A stretch of DNA of 64,000 bases from Nitrososphaerota archaeon (GCA_027887005.1 JAPCJI010000005.1:1-64000); one strand, 5' to 3'. Positions 11,479 to 19,897 are shown, numbered from the stretch's first letter. Numbers and translations are program-made. The notes: generated from the letters alone by a model not told the origin.

Positions 11479-11679
11479 TTGAGAGAGTCATCCAGGATTG
11501 AGAAGACGAAGCTCCCGGTCGATGTCTATGAAGGGTGGCTGAAGACCCAGGCGACGCAGCCCGAGAAGGGCAGGCGAGTCGTGCCGAACGAGAAGGATGC
11601 CTACGAAGCCTGGATCGGGAAGAGGGTAGAGAAGAAGGCGCAGGAAAACAAACCAAGGCGGAAGCGCACCGAATCCTAG
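11479..11679 (+). CDS. Small basic protein with a repeated motif
   Basis: This 66-aa lysine/arginine-rich protein contains two related motifs, VDVYEGWLK (about 14-22) and KDAYEAWIG (about 39-47), suggesting an internal duplication of a short helix. The TTG start at 11479 is 26 nt after the centre of a CTTATACGG box, matching the leaderless pattern. It lies upstream of tRNA-Leu(CAA). Function is unknown. Confidence 0.55.
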   Translation: MRESSRIEKTKLPVDVYEGWLKTQATQPEKGRRVVPNEKDAYEAWIGKRVEKKAQENKPRRKRTES

Positions 11680-11766
11680 AGTGGAGAACTTCTTCGTTGG
11701 GCCGATCGTGCGAGGTCCTTTTCGGACAATAGCTTCTTTATCGGAACCGGAGCTGGACCCTTCGGC

Positions 11767-11875
11767 GCGGGGGTAACCAAGCCTGGTCAACGGTGCGGGA
11801 CTCAAGATCCAGCCATGCTTCGGAAGGGAAATCCCGTCCCTTAGGGGTTCGTGGGTTCAAATCCCACCCCCCGCA
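11767..11875 (+). tRNA. tRNA-Leu(CAA) with a 24-nt intron
   Basis: The acceptor GCGGGGG pairs with CCCCCGC (discriminator A, 11875). Anticodon CAA lies at 11803-11805. The anticodon stem closes only if about 24 nt (11807-11830) are removed after position 37, joining CTCAAG to ATCCCG. A class II variable arm and a T arm (GTGGG/CCCAC) follow. CCA is not encoded. A TTTATC box near 11737 is correctly spaced. Intron ends are uncertain by 1 nt. Confidence 0.93.
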
Positions 11876-11876
11876 T

Positions 11877-11892
11877 CCTTACGGCCGTAAGG
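11877..11892. terminator. 16-bp perfect palindrome after tRNA-Leu
   Basis: CCTTACGGCCGTAAGG begins 2 nt after the tRNA 3' end. It is perfectly symmetric, with no loop. It could aid tRNA 3' processing or termination, or be a protein-binding site; no T-run follows. The rest of 11893-12092 shows no gene apart from the tRNA fragment. Confidence 0.35.
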
Positions 11893-12041
11893 AATCTTGC
11901 CAAGACCCAAGGCCAACTCTCGGATTTTCAGGCGGTCATAGAGGGCACGGTGGGATTTGAGATGATTGTGCGTTCAGTGTGTATACGCAAACGTTAGGGG
12001 TTAAAGGTCGGCTACCATTCCGACTCATGGATGATGTCACC

Positions 12042-12061
12042 GGTCGGCCGGATTTGAACCA
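12042..12061 (-). repeat. tRNA-Pro 3' fragment (candidate att remnant)
   Basis: Twenty bases are identical to the T-arm/acceptor 3' part of tRNA-Pro(CGG) at 29375-29394, in the same orientation. The rest of a tRNA is absent here. Such 3'-tRNA fragments are typical scars of integration events. No integrase gene is visible nearby. Confidence 0.6.
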
Positions 12062-12092
12062 GGCAGTTTTGGTGGTGTTGGACGGAAAAACA

Positions 12093-12968
12093 TCAAGAGA
12101 ATATGAAATGCAGGTGAATGTTCCCGATGAAATCTGTGGTGGGCAATGTGAGAGTTAGTGTTTCCATACCATCACCGTAGATCGAATAGGTGGTTTGGAA
12201 ACTGGAGACCGAGAAACCAGAATCGCTCTCAGTAATAGAAACAAGAGGAAGTGAATTAGAAGGTTGCGGGTGGGAATACGTGAGTCCTATCATCAAGGCT
12301 TGTCCTGAGGCTTTGAAGACACAGATGTATCCGGCGCCCGTTCCATAGATGATAGTTTGTGCAAGGCATGCGGGGCTAACAAATCCCACTGTAGACTCGG
12401 TGGTTGAAACACTGGATTGGATTCCCGTTATGGCAATCAACGGAGTCGAAGTTTCGGGTGCCAAGGAAAGGACTACTTGACCCCCCACCTTCGGGTTCCA
12501 AGCGCCGGGTATGGTGTTCGAGACATTCGCATCCAGTAGAGCAACGGAGGTGCACGGCTGTGGGAAATAGACAAAACTCGGGGTCGGGCAACCCCCGTTA
12601 GAGGATACGTCGATAACCTTCCCCATCGCCTCAAGCATCGTTTGTTGCGATGGAGTGTATGTCACTCTGACCTCAAAGTCCTCCCCGTATTGAACCAGAG
12701 AAAGTTGGCTGGAGGTCAGTTCTATCAATAGCGGATTTCCAAACGCGACACTTGGAATTGAATAGTGTCCTCCCCCTGAATCTACCGAAGATACGCTTCC
12801 TGTTTCTTGGAATCCCTCTGTCGAATACGTAGTCGCTCTTGCGTTCGGGGTTGTCTCGCTAACCGTCTGGGTCGCAGGAGCATTCCTGAAGTAGTATAGC
12901 ATTCCTCCTATCACTGAGGCAGCCACCAAGATAATGACGAACGCTATTGCGAATTCGCTTGCCTTCAT
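12093..12968 (-). CDS. Secreted or membrane-anchored protein
   Basis: This 291-aa protein has an N-terminal hydrophobic segment (residues 6-28, EFAIAFVIILVAASVIGG) with a lone Lys at position 2. This is compatible with a signal anchor or archaeal pilin-like leader, but no clear cleavage motif is seen. The remainder is Ser/Thr-rich beta-type sequence with two Cys pairs (CPTP...CT and CLAQ...YICVF). Codon and base use is noticeably more AT-rich than the flanking housekeeping genes. It lies just inside the tRNA-Pro fragment. No family is recognised. Confidence 0.7.
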   Translation of the reverse strand: MKASEFAIAFVIILVAASVIGGMLYYFRNAPATQTVSETTPNARATTYSTEGFQETGSVSSVDSGGGHYSIPSVAFGNPLLIELTSSQLSLVQYGEDFEVRVTYTPSQQTMLEAMGKVIDVSSNGGCPTPSFVYFPQPCTSVALLDANVSNTIPGAWNPKVGGQVVLSLAPETSTPLIAITGIQSSVSTTESTVGFVSPACLAQTIIYGTGAGYICVFKASGQALMIGLTYSHPQPSNSLPLVSITESDSGFSVSSFQTTYSIYGDGMETLTLTLPTTDFIGNIHLHFIFS

Positions 12969-13131
12969 CCTCTTACCCCCTTGGTCAGACTTGGATGAAG
13001 ATATGCCTTTGGAGTATCTTGGGCGGATATAGCCTAGCAGTTTTTGGTGAGTTGGACGATTTGGCCTTCATGTTTCCGCACTTGAGACATCTGGTGTTCT
13101 TTGCGGGTAAGTCGATTAACTGAAGAGTGTT

Positions 13132-13995
13132 CTAGGCTAACCCAGAGCCGGCCGCAACCTGGTTCGAGGGGGGAAGCCCGGTCGGACGCAGGCTAAGGGC
13201 ACTCGCGAAAAGGCAGAACCCTCCAGCAGTGAACGGGATGAAGGCCACGAGGAGGTCTACGAATGGGTCGCCAGCGGACGGTATCAGCGTGGATTCTCTA
13301 AGGACTCCAAAGAGCTCCAGAACGAAGAACAGGCCGAACCAAATCGCGTGCCTTCGGATCGAGGAATCCCTGTGCCTCAGAGCGAAGACAGGCAAGCCCA
13401 CCGCACCTGCAACAAAGATGACGAAGGGCGGAAGGTAGAATATCCCCTCTTGGGCTACGCGTTGCGTTCCTCCCGAAACGGTCACGGTGTATGTTGACGG
13501 GTTGAACAAGTACGTGAGAGCTATTACAACGGAAACCACGAATGCAATCCATAGAGCTGCCAGAAATCTTTTCTCGCGATCGGCGCGCTGAGTCTCCAAG
13601 CCGGCGTCCGCCTCAGGAAACACAGTCCTGGTCACTCCATAGAGCATCATCGCTGCCCCGACGTACACAACTACGAATTGCGCCTGTTGATAGAGGAAAC
13701 CTCCGAGCAGGGCGGCCCTGTCGAGTGCCAAAAAGGAAGTCGTGGCGACGAAGATCATCGCAAAGCCAAAGGCAGCCAGTCCTGTGCCGGTGGCTCGAGT
13801 CCTCAGTCCGTGGTCGGTGAATTTGATCCTCATTCTGAGGCCGAATACGGCGGCAGCCACTGCGACAATGATAATCAGGGCCGTCAATCCATAGTACGTG
13901 GGATCAAAGACGAGGTTCTCGAGACTCGGCCCCGTGTTCGGCGAGACCAGCTGCAGGATTGCCGGGAGCGGATTCAAGCTGGACCTTGCAGACAC
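13132..13995 (-). CDS. Seven-helix membrane protein
   Basis: This 287-aa protein has about seven hydrophobic helices, the first at residues 34-55, and an external loop rich in Thr/Ser between helices 4 and 5 (NPSTYTVTVSGGTQ). There is no recognisable transporter or receptor motif. It is part of the AT-richer patch with its neighbours. The start follows the longest frame (position 13995) and could be some residues further in. Function is unknown. Confidence 0.65.
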   Translation of the reverse strand: MSARSSLNPLPAILQLVSPNTGPSLENLVFDPTYYGLTALIIIVAVAAAVFGLRMRIKFTDHGLRTRATGTGLAAFGFAMIFVATTSFLALDRAALLGGFLYQQAQFVVVYVGAAMMLYGVTRTVFPEADAGLETQRADREKRFLAALWIAFVVSVVIALTYLFNPSTYTVTVSGGTQRVAQEGIFYLPPFVIFVAGAVGLPVFALRHRDSSIRRHAIWFGLFFVLELFGVLRESTLIPSAGDPFVDLLVAFIPFTAGGFCLFASALSLRPTGLPPSNQVAAGSGLA

Positions 13996-14081
13996 CCAGA
14001 GAATACTTAACAGATTGTCCAGACGTTAGGCCAAGGTAACATCCGCATCACATAAATCAGCGGAGTGATATCCTGGCATTC

Positions 14082-14447
14082 GTGACCGAACAAAGCGTCG
14101 ACGAAGAGAAATTCGAGGATTTGGCCGAGGTCTATGGCGTGTTGAAGAGGGACGTGAAGGACATGCTGCTGGACTTGCTCGAGGGAGTCTCGCTTTGGAA
14201 GTCCGCTTCACGGATGTCGTTTGGTTTTGCTCTTGTGGCATTCGCTCTCGTGCCGCTATTCGTGTGGGGGTCGCTCACCACGCGCGAAGTGGGGTTCACT
14301 CTGTCCACCGGTCTTGGACTGATAGCGGGCTTCATGCTAGGGGTTGGAGCCCTGACATCCTTGACGGGCGTGCGATATCGAACAAAATACTCTGGACTGC
14401 GAAAGAAGTATTCCGAACTATACGAATCAGCCAAGAAACTAAGTTGA
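14082..14447 (+). CDS. Membrane protein with two central helices
   Basis: This 121-aa protein has a charged N-terminal helix, two hydrophobic helices (about 47-68 and 73-95) and a basic C-terminal helix (KYSGLRKKYSELYESAKK). The GTG start at 14082 is chosen; the stop is 4 nt before the next gene, so they form a two-gene operon. The pairing of a small membrane protein with a winged-helix protein suggests a local sensing unit (inference). Confidence 0.65.
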   Translation: MTEQSVDEEKFEDLAEVYGVLKRDVKDMLLDLLEGVSLWKSASRMSFGFALVAFALVPLFVWGSLTTREVGFTLSTGLGLIAGFMLGVGALTSLTGVRYRTKYSGLRKKYSELYESAKKLS

Positions 14448-14451
14448 GGGG

Positions 14452-14757
14452 GTGGACGAGTCGTCCTCTCTCCCGCGTGTCTCCGAGAAGATTCTCCAAT
14501 ATCTAAACAAGATAGACGAAGGGTCAGGCAGAGCGAAACGGATGGATTTCCTCAGGATTGCTGGGAATGAAGCGATTCTGAACGACTGGGTGGACTACCT
14601 CTCGCAATGCAACCTGATTAGGGCGGAGACGCAAGATGGGAGAGTTCAATATGTGAAGACCAATCTAGGACAGAGACTTCATGAGGTGCTGAAGGCCCAC
14701 AGTTATCTCGGCCCCCTTATGGGCAATCTAAGTAGGGACAGGCGAAGACCGAAGTAG
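14452..14757 (+). CDS. Winged-helix-like protein
   Basis: This 101-aa protein has a predicted helix-turn-helix/winged fold: SEKILQYLNKID, RMDFLRIAGNEAILNDWVDYLSQCNLI and a wing with GRVQYVKTNLGQRLHEVLKAH. It resembles archaeal predicted regulators with a single wHTH and no sensor domain. GTG 14452 lies 4 nt after the upstream stop. DNA binding is likely but targets are unknown. Confidence 0.65.
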   Translation: MDESSSLPRVSEKILQYLNKIDEGSGRAKRMDFLRIAGNEAILNDWVDYLSQCNLIRAETQDGRVQYVKTNLGQRLHEVLKAHSYLGPLMGNLSRDRRRPK

Positions 14758-14824
14758 CTGGCCCGGTGGGGCTTGATTTCCAGGGACATGAAGGAGCCCC
14801 TGAAATGAAGGTTTAACTCGATAG

Positions 14825-15679
14825 ATGAGTCCCAAGGCCATCTTGAAGGACCAAGCAGAGAAAGCAGAGACTTTCAGGAATCTCCATCGATCGGGTAGGA
14901 TCCTGATACTTCCCAACGGCTGGGACGTGCCGAGCGCCCGGATGTTCGAGGAGGCGGGGTTCCCCGCAGTCGCGACGTCGAGCGCGGGGATGATGGTCTC
15001 TTTGGGCTACCCTGACGGGGAGGTCATCGACAAGGATGAGTTCCTCTCTGCCATCAAGCGGATTGCGGGCACGCTCACTGTGCCGCTGAGCGCTGACGTC
15101 GTCGGGGGTTTCGGCGAGTCCCCCAACCAGGTGTCCTCAATGGTCGAGAAGGTCGTCCAGGCAGGAGCGGTGGGGATAAACATCGAAGACTTCGTTCACG
15201 CATCCAAGGAACTGGTCCCCGTTGAAAGGCAGGTCGAGAAGTTGAAGGTCCTGAAAGCGCTCGGCTCGTCAATGAAAGTCCCGTTCGTGATTAACGCCCG
15301 CACAGACGCCTACAGATTCGCTCCCGGAGATGAACGGTCGAGGCTCAATGAGGCGATCAGAAGATGCGTCGCCTACAGAGATGTCGGTGCGGATTGCGTC
15401 TACCCGATGGGACTCGTCGACGGCGCCTCGATAAAAGAAGTTGTGGACGCGGTAGATTTCCCGGTCAACGTGATGGTGAGGAAGGGGCTTCCGCCGATAT
15501 CGGAGCTCGTGAGGCTGGGGGTCGCAAGAGTGAGCTTCGGTCCGAGCGCGTCCTACGCGACGATGGGCCTGCTGAAGCGTGCTGCCAAGGAGGTCATGGA
15601 GAAAGGGACCTATGAGACTCTGGTAGAGGGCGCGGTCGGCTTCGACGAATTGAACTCCTTGGCGTCTCCCAGGAAATAG
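14825..15679 (+). CDS. Isocitrate lyase/PEP mutase family enzyme
   Basis: This 284-aa protein belongs to the PEP mutase/isocitrate lyase superfamily: PNGWDVPSARMFEEAGFPAVATSSAG near 32-57, a metal-site segment LSADVVGGFGES, a GINIEDF strand and FVINARTDAY. Family members cleave or rearrange C-C or C-P bonds of 2-oxo or phosphono acids (2-methylisocitrate lyase, oxaloacetate decarboxylase, phosphonopyruvate hydrolase). The active-site loop does not show the KKCGH motif of true isocitrate lyases, so the substrate is open. Confidence 0.85.
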   Translation: MSPKAILKDQAEKAETFRNLHRSGRILILPNGWDVPSARMFEEAGFPAVATSSAGMMVSLGYPDGEVIDKDEFLSAIKRIAGTLTVPLSADVVGGFGESPNQVSSMVEKVVQAGAVGINIEDFVHASKELVPVERQVEKLKVLKALGSSMKVPFVINARTDAYRFAPGDERSRLNEAIRRCVAYRDVGADCVYPMGLVDGASIKEVVDAVDFPVNVMVRKGLPPISELVRLGVARVSFGPSASYATMGLLKRAAKEVMEKGTYETLVEGAVGFDELNSLASPRK

Positions 15680-15689
15680 AAGACTCTTC

Positions 15690-16664
15690 TCAGACCTTTA
15701 CGCCCAGTATCTGTTCGATGATGTCGGAGAGGGTGATCATGCCGACCATGCGCTCGCCGTCGAACACGAAGGCGATGGTGGTGCCAGAGTCCTGCATCTT
15801 CTCCATGACCGAGGCCAGGCCGTCGTCCTTGTCGACGCTGGCCGGCTGGATCATGTAGTTTCCGATGTTGGCGTCCAGTAGCTCCCTGCCCATGGCCTTC
15901 GATATGGTTCGGAAGGTGACCGCCCCTACGTATGTCTTCTTCTTGCTGTCGTAGACCGGCATCCTCGGATGGTTGGTCTTCCCCATGGCCTTCACTGCGT
16001 CAAGTATTGTCGCGCTGCTCTCTATCGAAACTATGCCCTCGATCGGAGTGAGGGCGTCCATCGCCGTGTTCTTCGAGGAAGCCAAGGCAGTTCTGAGGAG
16101 CCTGCCCGCGTCAGGTTCGATATGGCCGGCCTTCTCGAGCATTGTCACCACGTCCTCGAACTCCGAGGCGAGGTCCACCTCCTTGTACCCAGGCTTGCCG
16201 ACCAGCCTTTCGGAAAGCCACCGTGCGAAGGTTGTCATAGGGACCGCAATAGGTGCCAACAGGCTCGTCAACGCCTTTGAGGTTGGGGCCAGCAGTATCG
16301 ACATCCTCAGGGCGTTCTCGATTCCGATGGCTTTGGGAAGTAGGGAGACGAGCGTCATGATGACGAAAGAGCCCGCGACAGCGCTGTAAACCCAACCGAT
16401 GGGCCCGAAATAATCTGACAATACCAGACCGATTGTCGTAGCAAGGACGACGTTGGAGACGGTGTCGATGAACGTGGTCACGCTTACCAGCCTCGTCTTC
16501 TCGTTCACGATTTCGAGTGCCTGGGCCGCTTTCTTCGAGCCGCCGCCGATGGAGGAGCTCAGGGAGAACGGGCGGAGCGTCAGGTAGGTCGCCTCGATGA
16601 GGGATGACCAGAAGGCGACGAAGATAGCGGCCACCAGGGCGATGTAGACGATTGGACTGGTCAA
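15690..16664 (-). CDS. CNNM/CorC-like membrane protein (DUF21 plus CBS pair)
   Basis: This 324-aa protein has an N-terminal DUF21 domain of four helices (residues 5-140), starting with the typical EATYLTLRPF segment, and two CBS domains (about 200-320, ending FVFDGERMVGMITLSDIIEQILG). The family mediates or regulates Mg2+/Co2+ or Na+-coupled ion transport. The corC_HlyC C-terminal domain of bacterial members is missing, as in many archaeal copies. TTG start; it lies 30 nt downstream of the UMP kinase gene on the same strand. Confidence 0.88.
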   Translation of the reverse strand: MTSPIVYIALVAAIFVAFWSSLIEATYLTLRPFSLSSSIGGGSKKAAQALEIVNEKTRLVSVTTFIDTVSNVVLATTIGLVLSDYFGPIGWVYSAVAGSFVIMTLVSLLPKAIGIENALRMSILLAPTSKALTSLLAPIAVPMTTFARWLSERLVGKPGYKEVDLASEFEDVVTMLEKAGHIEPDAGRLLRTALASSKNTAMDALTPIEGIVSIESSATILDAVKAMGKTNHPRMPVYDSKKKTYVGAVTFRTISKAMGRELLDANIGNYMIQPASVDKDDGLASVMEKMQDSGTTIAFVFDGERMVGMITLSDIIEQILGVKV

Positions 16665-16694
16665 ATGGAGATTCCTCTGCCCGGCCTACCGCCT

Positions 16695-17360
16695 TCAGGT
16701 GACAAGTGTTCCTATCTTTTCGCCGTGGACGGCCTTCAGGACTCCCTTGGGGTCGGCCCCGTTCAGGACCACCAGCCTGATCCTCGACTCTACGAGATGG
16801 TTGACGGCTACCGGGTCGACGATGCTGTGGATTCCGGGCCTGTGCTCTCCGCCGAGGATCTCCTTGACCTTCTCGTAGGAGATCTGATCCAGTTTCTTCG
16901 CCTTCTTGTCGGTCCGCGGGTCTGCGGTGTAGATCCCGTCTCTGTCCGAGGCCTTGACGAGGAGGTCGGCCCTCCACCTCTGGGCGACCATCGCGGCCAC
17001 GGTGTCGGTGGTGATGCCCGGCTTCAGTCCTCCCATCACGGCCACCCTGTTCCTCGCGAGCCTCTGAAGCATGCCGTCTATGGACGTGGGGACCGAGCTT
17101 ACTCCGCCCAGCTTCATGGCCACCAGGCGGGCGTTCAGCCTTGACGCGTGTATAGCGATGGTGTCCTGTTGGTAGGGTGACAGGCCCATCTGCTCTGCGG
17201 ACTTGATGTACTCCCTTGATACTGTGCCGCCCCCGACAATCACCGCGACCGAGTGCCCTTCGTAGTTCAGGTCGGAGACGACCTCTGCGTAGGCGTCGAC
17301 GATCTTCGCGTCGGGCGGAGACTTCAGCACCGACCCACCGATCCTGAGCACTGTCTTCAA
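16695..17360 (-). CDS. pyrH: Uridylate (UMP) kinase
   Basis: This 221-aa protein has the amino-acid-kinase fold: RIGGSVLKSP at the N terminus, IVGGGTVSREYI, GGLKPGITTDTVAA and KASDRDGIYTADPR. It phosphorylates UMP to UDP for pyrimidine nucleotide synthesis. The archaeal form of about 220-225 aa matches. TTG 17360 is 45 nt from the symmetric TTTATAAA box at 17402-17409, which could serve both this gene and aRF1. Confidence 0.93.
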   Translation of the reverse strand: MKTVLRIGGSVLKSPPDAKIVDAYAEVVSDLNYEGHSVAVIVGGGTVSREYIKSAEQMGLSPYQQDTIAIHASRLNARLVAMKLGGVSSVPTSIDGMLQRLARNRVAVMGGLKPGITTDTVAAMVAQRWRADLLVKASDRDGIYTADPRTDKKAKKLDQISYEKVKEILGGEHRPGIHSIVDPVAVNHLVESRIRLVVLNGADPKGVLKAVHGEKIGTLVT

Positions 17361-17401
17361 TTGGTCAACTCTCCCTTTCGCGGTTTCATTGCGCGATAGG
17401 T

Positions 17402-17409
17402 TTTATAAA
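17402..17409. promoter_or_regulatory. Symmetric TATA box between pyrH and the aRF1 gene
   Basis: TTTATAAA is a strong archaeal box A and is palindromic. Rightward transcription would begin around 17431, 6 nt before an ATG at 17437 rather than near the aRF1 TTG at 17497. No other AT-rich box is seen between 17410 and 17497. Confidence 0.65.
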
Positions 17410-17436
17410 TGGGTGAGGGGTCATTTTACCGTTCCA

Positions 17437-17478
17437 ATGTCTGCTACCTCCCGTTCCGCGTCCGCCACTTCGGCCTGA
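17437..17478 (+). other. Upstream reading frame in frame with aRF1, ending in UGA
   Basis: ATG 17437 opens a 13-codon Ser/Ala/Thr-rich frame (MSATSRSASATSA) closed by TGA at 17476-17478. The stop is followed by C, a weak stop context in bacteria and eukaryotes. The frame is the same as aRF1, and no other stop intervenes before the TTG at 17497. The ATG sits at the leaderless start distance from the TATA box. It may be a leader peptide, or a read-through start for an aRF1 extended by 20 residues. Confidence 0.5.
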
Positions 17479-17496
17479 CGCAGAGGTAGCTCCGCA

Positions 17497-18747
17497 TTGT
17501 CTACAAAACCCGACTCGGTCAGGCTATACAAGGTCAGGAAGCTCATCTCCGAACTCGCGTCCAAGGAAGGGAGGGGGACCGAGCTGGTGTCCCTTTACGT
17601 GCCCCCGAAGAAGCCCATTCACGAGGTCATTGCCAACCTGCGGGAGGAGTGGGGGACGGCTGGCAACATCAAGTCGGACACGACCAGGAACCACGTGCAG
17701 GACGCACTCACCAAGACGATGCAGAAGCTCAAGCTGTACAGGACTGCGCCTGAGACTGGGCTGGTGATATTCTCCGGTGCCCTCCCCACCAACGGTCCGG
17801 GGAGCGAAGTGGTGAACCTCTACGAGATTGTGCCGCCGAAGCCCGTCACCGCGTACCTGTACATGTGCGACGACCACTTCCACCTCGACTGGCTGAAGGA
17901 CATGTTGAGGGAAGACAAGGTCTTCGGGATCCTTGCGATCGACGCAAGCGAGGCGGGGCTGGGGATATTGAGCGGCGACAGCCTGGAGATTCCCGACGTG
18001 TTGACTTCCGGCATCTCGGGGAAGACGAGGAAGGGAGGGCAGTCGGCAAGGAGATACGAGAGGGGCAGGGAGATGGAGCTCACCTACTACTACCACAGGG
18101 TATCGGAGCACGCCACCAGGGTCTTCATCCAGGGTGCCAAGGTCACGGGGATGATAGTGGGAGGACCGGGGCCCACAAAGGAGGAGTTCCTCAAGGGAGG
18201 GTTCCTGCACTACGAGCTGCAGAACAAGGTGCTGGCGGTCATAGACCTCGGATACTCCGGCAGGGAGGGAGTGAGGGAGTTGGTCGAAAAAGCCTCGGAT
18301 ACTTTGAAGGATGTGCGGCTCGTGGAGGAGAAGAAGCTGGTGCAGAAGTTCCTGTCAGAGGTGAACAGGCCGGGAGGGCTGGCGGTGTACGGGATCCCGA
18401 GGGTCTTCGACGCGATGAGCAAAGCCAACGTGGAGGTCGTCCTGGTATCGGACGCGGTGGACACGGTCAGGGTGGAGGCGAAGTGCAGGAAGTGCGGCAT
18501 GGTCAAGGCGGAGGTGACCCTGGGGTCGGGGAAGGTGCAGAAGAAGCAGGAGCTGATCTCCGCGGCATGCACGAAGTGCGGAGCGACCGACTACGACCTC
18601 CTCGAGAGGGACCTGGTTGACGTCCTCGAGGAGACGGCCTACCAGGTAGGCTCGAAGGTCGAGGTGATCTCGTCGGGGACTGAGGAGGGGAGCATGTTCA
18701 AGAGCTTCGGCGGAGTTGCGGCGCTGCTTAGATACAGAACGAACTGA
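17497..18747 (+). CDS. prf1: Peptide chain release factor aRF1
   Basis: This 416-aa class I release factor has the stop-codon-reading NIKS motif (about residues 57-60), the catalytic GGQ within KGGQSARRYERGREM (about 180) and a C-terminal minidomain with CRKCG and CTKCG. It recognises all three stop codons and releases the peptide. TTG 17497 gives the usual family length. An in-frame ATG lies 20 codons upstream, separated by a TGA; see the upstream frame. Convergent with the DUF4382 gene, with stops adjacent. Confidence 0.95.
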   Translation: MSTKPDSVRLYKVRKLISELASKEGRGTELVSLYVPPKKPIHEVIANLREEWGTAGNIKSDTTRNHVQDALTKTMQKLKLYRTAPETGLVIFSGALPTNGPGSEVVNLYEIVPPKPVTAYLYMCDDHFHLDWLKDMLREDKVFGILAIDASEAGLGILSGDSLEIPDVLTSGISGKTRKGGQSARRYERGREMELTYYYHRVSEHATRVFIQGAKVTGMIVGGPGPTKEEFLKGGFLHYELQNKVLAVIDLGYSGREGVRELVEKASDTLKDVRLVEEKKLVQKFLSEVNRPGGLAVYGIPRVFDAMSKANVEVVLVSDAVDTVRVEAKCRKCGMVKAEVTLGSGKVQKKQELISAACTKCGATDYDLLERDLVDVLEETAYQVGSKVEVISSGTEEGSMFKSFGGVAALLRYRTN

Positions 18748-19839
18748 CTAGGAAGACTTCACGGTCTCTAGGGCGAGAGTGTGCGAGCCCATGATGACGA
18801 CGTAATAGGTCGCCCCGCTCAAGATTCCTCCCGACGACATCATCGAAGCGATGGTCCCCGAGTAGGTGAAGGTGGCTGAGGCGCCCCCGGTGAGCTGGTA
18901 GCCGTCTGAGGAAAGGGCAGAGTCGACGGCGTCGTTTTCGTTGCCTTCGCCGTGGTTGCTATTCATGGAGCCCGCGCCCAACAGGTGCAACGAGCCGTCG
19001 GACCCGACAGCGAAGACAACAGAATTGCCGACAGAGGCGAGCGCCGACCCAGACCTCTCTCCGGGAGAGGTAGCGGTCAGGATGACCATTCGGATGACTA
19101 TGGAATCGGTGCCGGGGTTGGAAGCAGAGAAGGAGAAGGAGTGGGTCGAGAGTGATAGTCCGCTGATCGTAAGGTTGTCAGAGTGGTTGGAGACGAAGGA
19201 GTGGAACCAGTCCTGCCCTTCCATGGAGGACTGATGACCCACGTGCTTTAGCGACTGGACCACTTCGCCCTGTGGGAGCTGCAAGGCCTTGGCTCCCGTC
19301 GTTATGACGAAATTCGGGTTGGATGCGTTGCCAAGGTTGAGGACCGTCGGCTGTATGTCCACCAGCGCTGCTGCAGTTGTAGAGGAGTTGACCTCGAGGC
19401 CCCCGATGATCGGGACCATCAGCTTCCCGCTGTTCACCGTAGCGGAGTAGTTCGTCCCGAGGAACTTGACTTTCGCCGAGGTTATGTTGAACTCCAGGAG
19501 GTTGTACCTGCCGCTCGGCACGTTCCCGGTCGAAATCGTCTGGCTCAGGTTGACTAGGCCCATGGTGTCGATTGTGCCGTGCCCCTCGACGTTCACCCAC
19601 CCGCTGTCTCCGAGGGTGGTGAGGTGCAGGGCCAGGTTCGAGTATGAGATGTACACAGCCGAGACCCCTTCGGGAACGGTCGGCGGGTCAGTAAGAAGAA
19701 TCGAGACCGAGCCTGGAGAACCAACGTTCAGGGCCCCCGTCGGACCCAGGACGCCAAGAGTGGCTCCAGAGAAGATCATGACGGCAGCCAAGGCTAGGCC
19801 GACGACTCCGTAGGCCGCTGCCTTGATTTTGATTTCCAC
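18748..19839 (-). CDS. DUF4382 secreted protein
   Basis: This 363-aa protein has an N-terminal signal/anchor (residues 8-32, AYGVVGLALAAVMIFSGATLGVLG). The DUF4382 domain follows: SVSILLTDPPTVPEGVSAVYISY, then a W-containing segment, then PSGRYNLLEFNI. The C-terminal half is Ser/Thr/Gly-rich with several N-glycosylation-type NxS/T sites, as in surface proteins. Function is unknown; the domain occurs in exported bacterial and thaumarchaeal proteins. Confidence 0.85.
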   Translation of the reverse strand: MEIKIKAAAYGVVGLALAAVMIFSGATLGVLGPTGALNVGSPGSVSILLTDPPTVPEGVSAVYISYSNLALHLTTLGDSGWVNVEGHGTIDTMGLVNLSQTISTGNVPSGRYNLLEFNITSAKVKFLGTNYSATVNSGKLMVPIIGGLEVNSSTTAAALVDIQPTVLNLGNASNPNFVITTGAKALQLPQGEVVQSLKHVGHQSSMEGQDWFHSFVSNHSDNLTISGLSLSTHSFSFSASNPGTDSIVIRMVILTATSPGERSGSALASVGNSVVFAVGSDGSLHLLGAGSMNSNHGEGNENDAVDSALSSDGYQLTGGASATFTYSGTIASMMSSGGILSGATYYVVIMGSHTLALETVKSS

Positions 19840-19897
19840 GTCTCAACCAGTGCATCATGAGGTTATCAACCAACGTTTTTGAACGTGGAGTGCCTGG

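Noticed and set aside
17476-17478. UGA as selenocysteine codon in the aRF1 leader
   Set aside because: No selenocysteine machinery or SECIS-like element is seen and the surrounding peptide is not a selenoprotein family; a regulatory stop is simpler.
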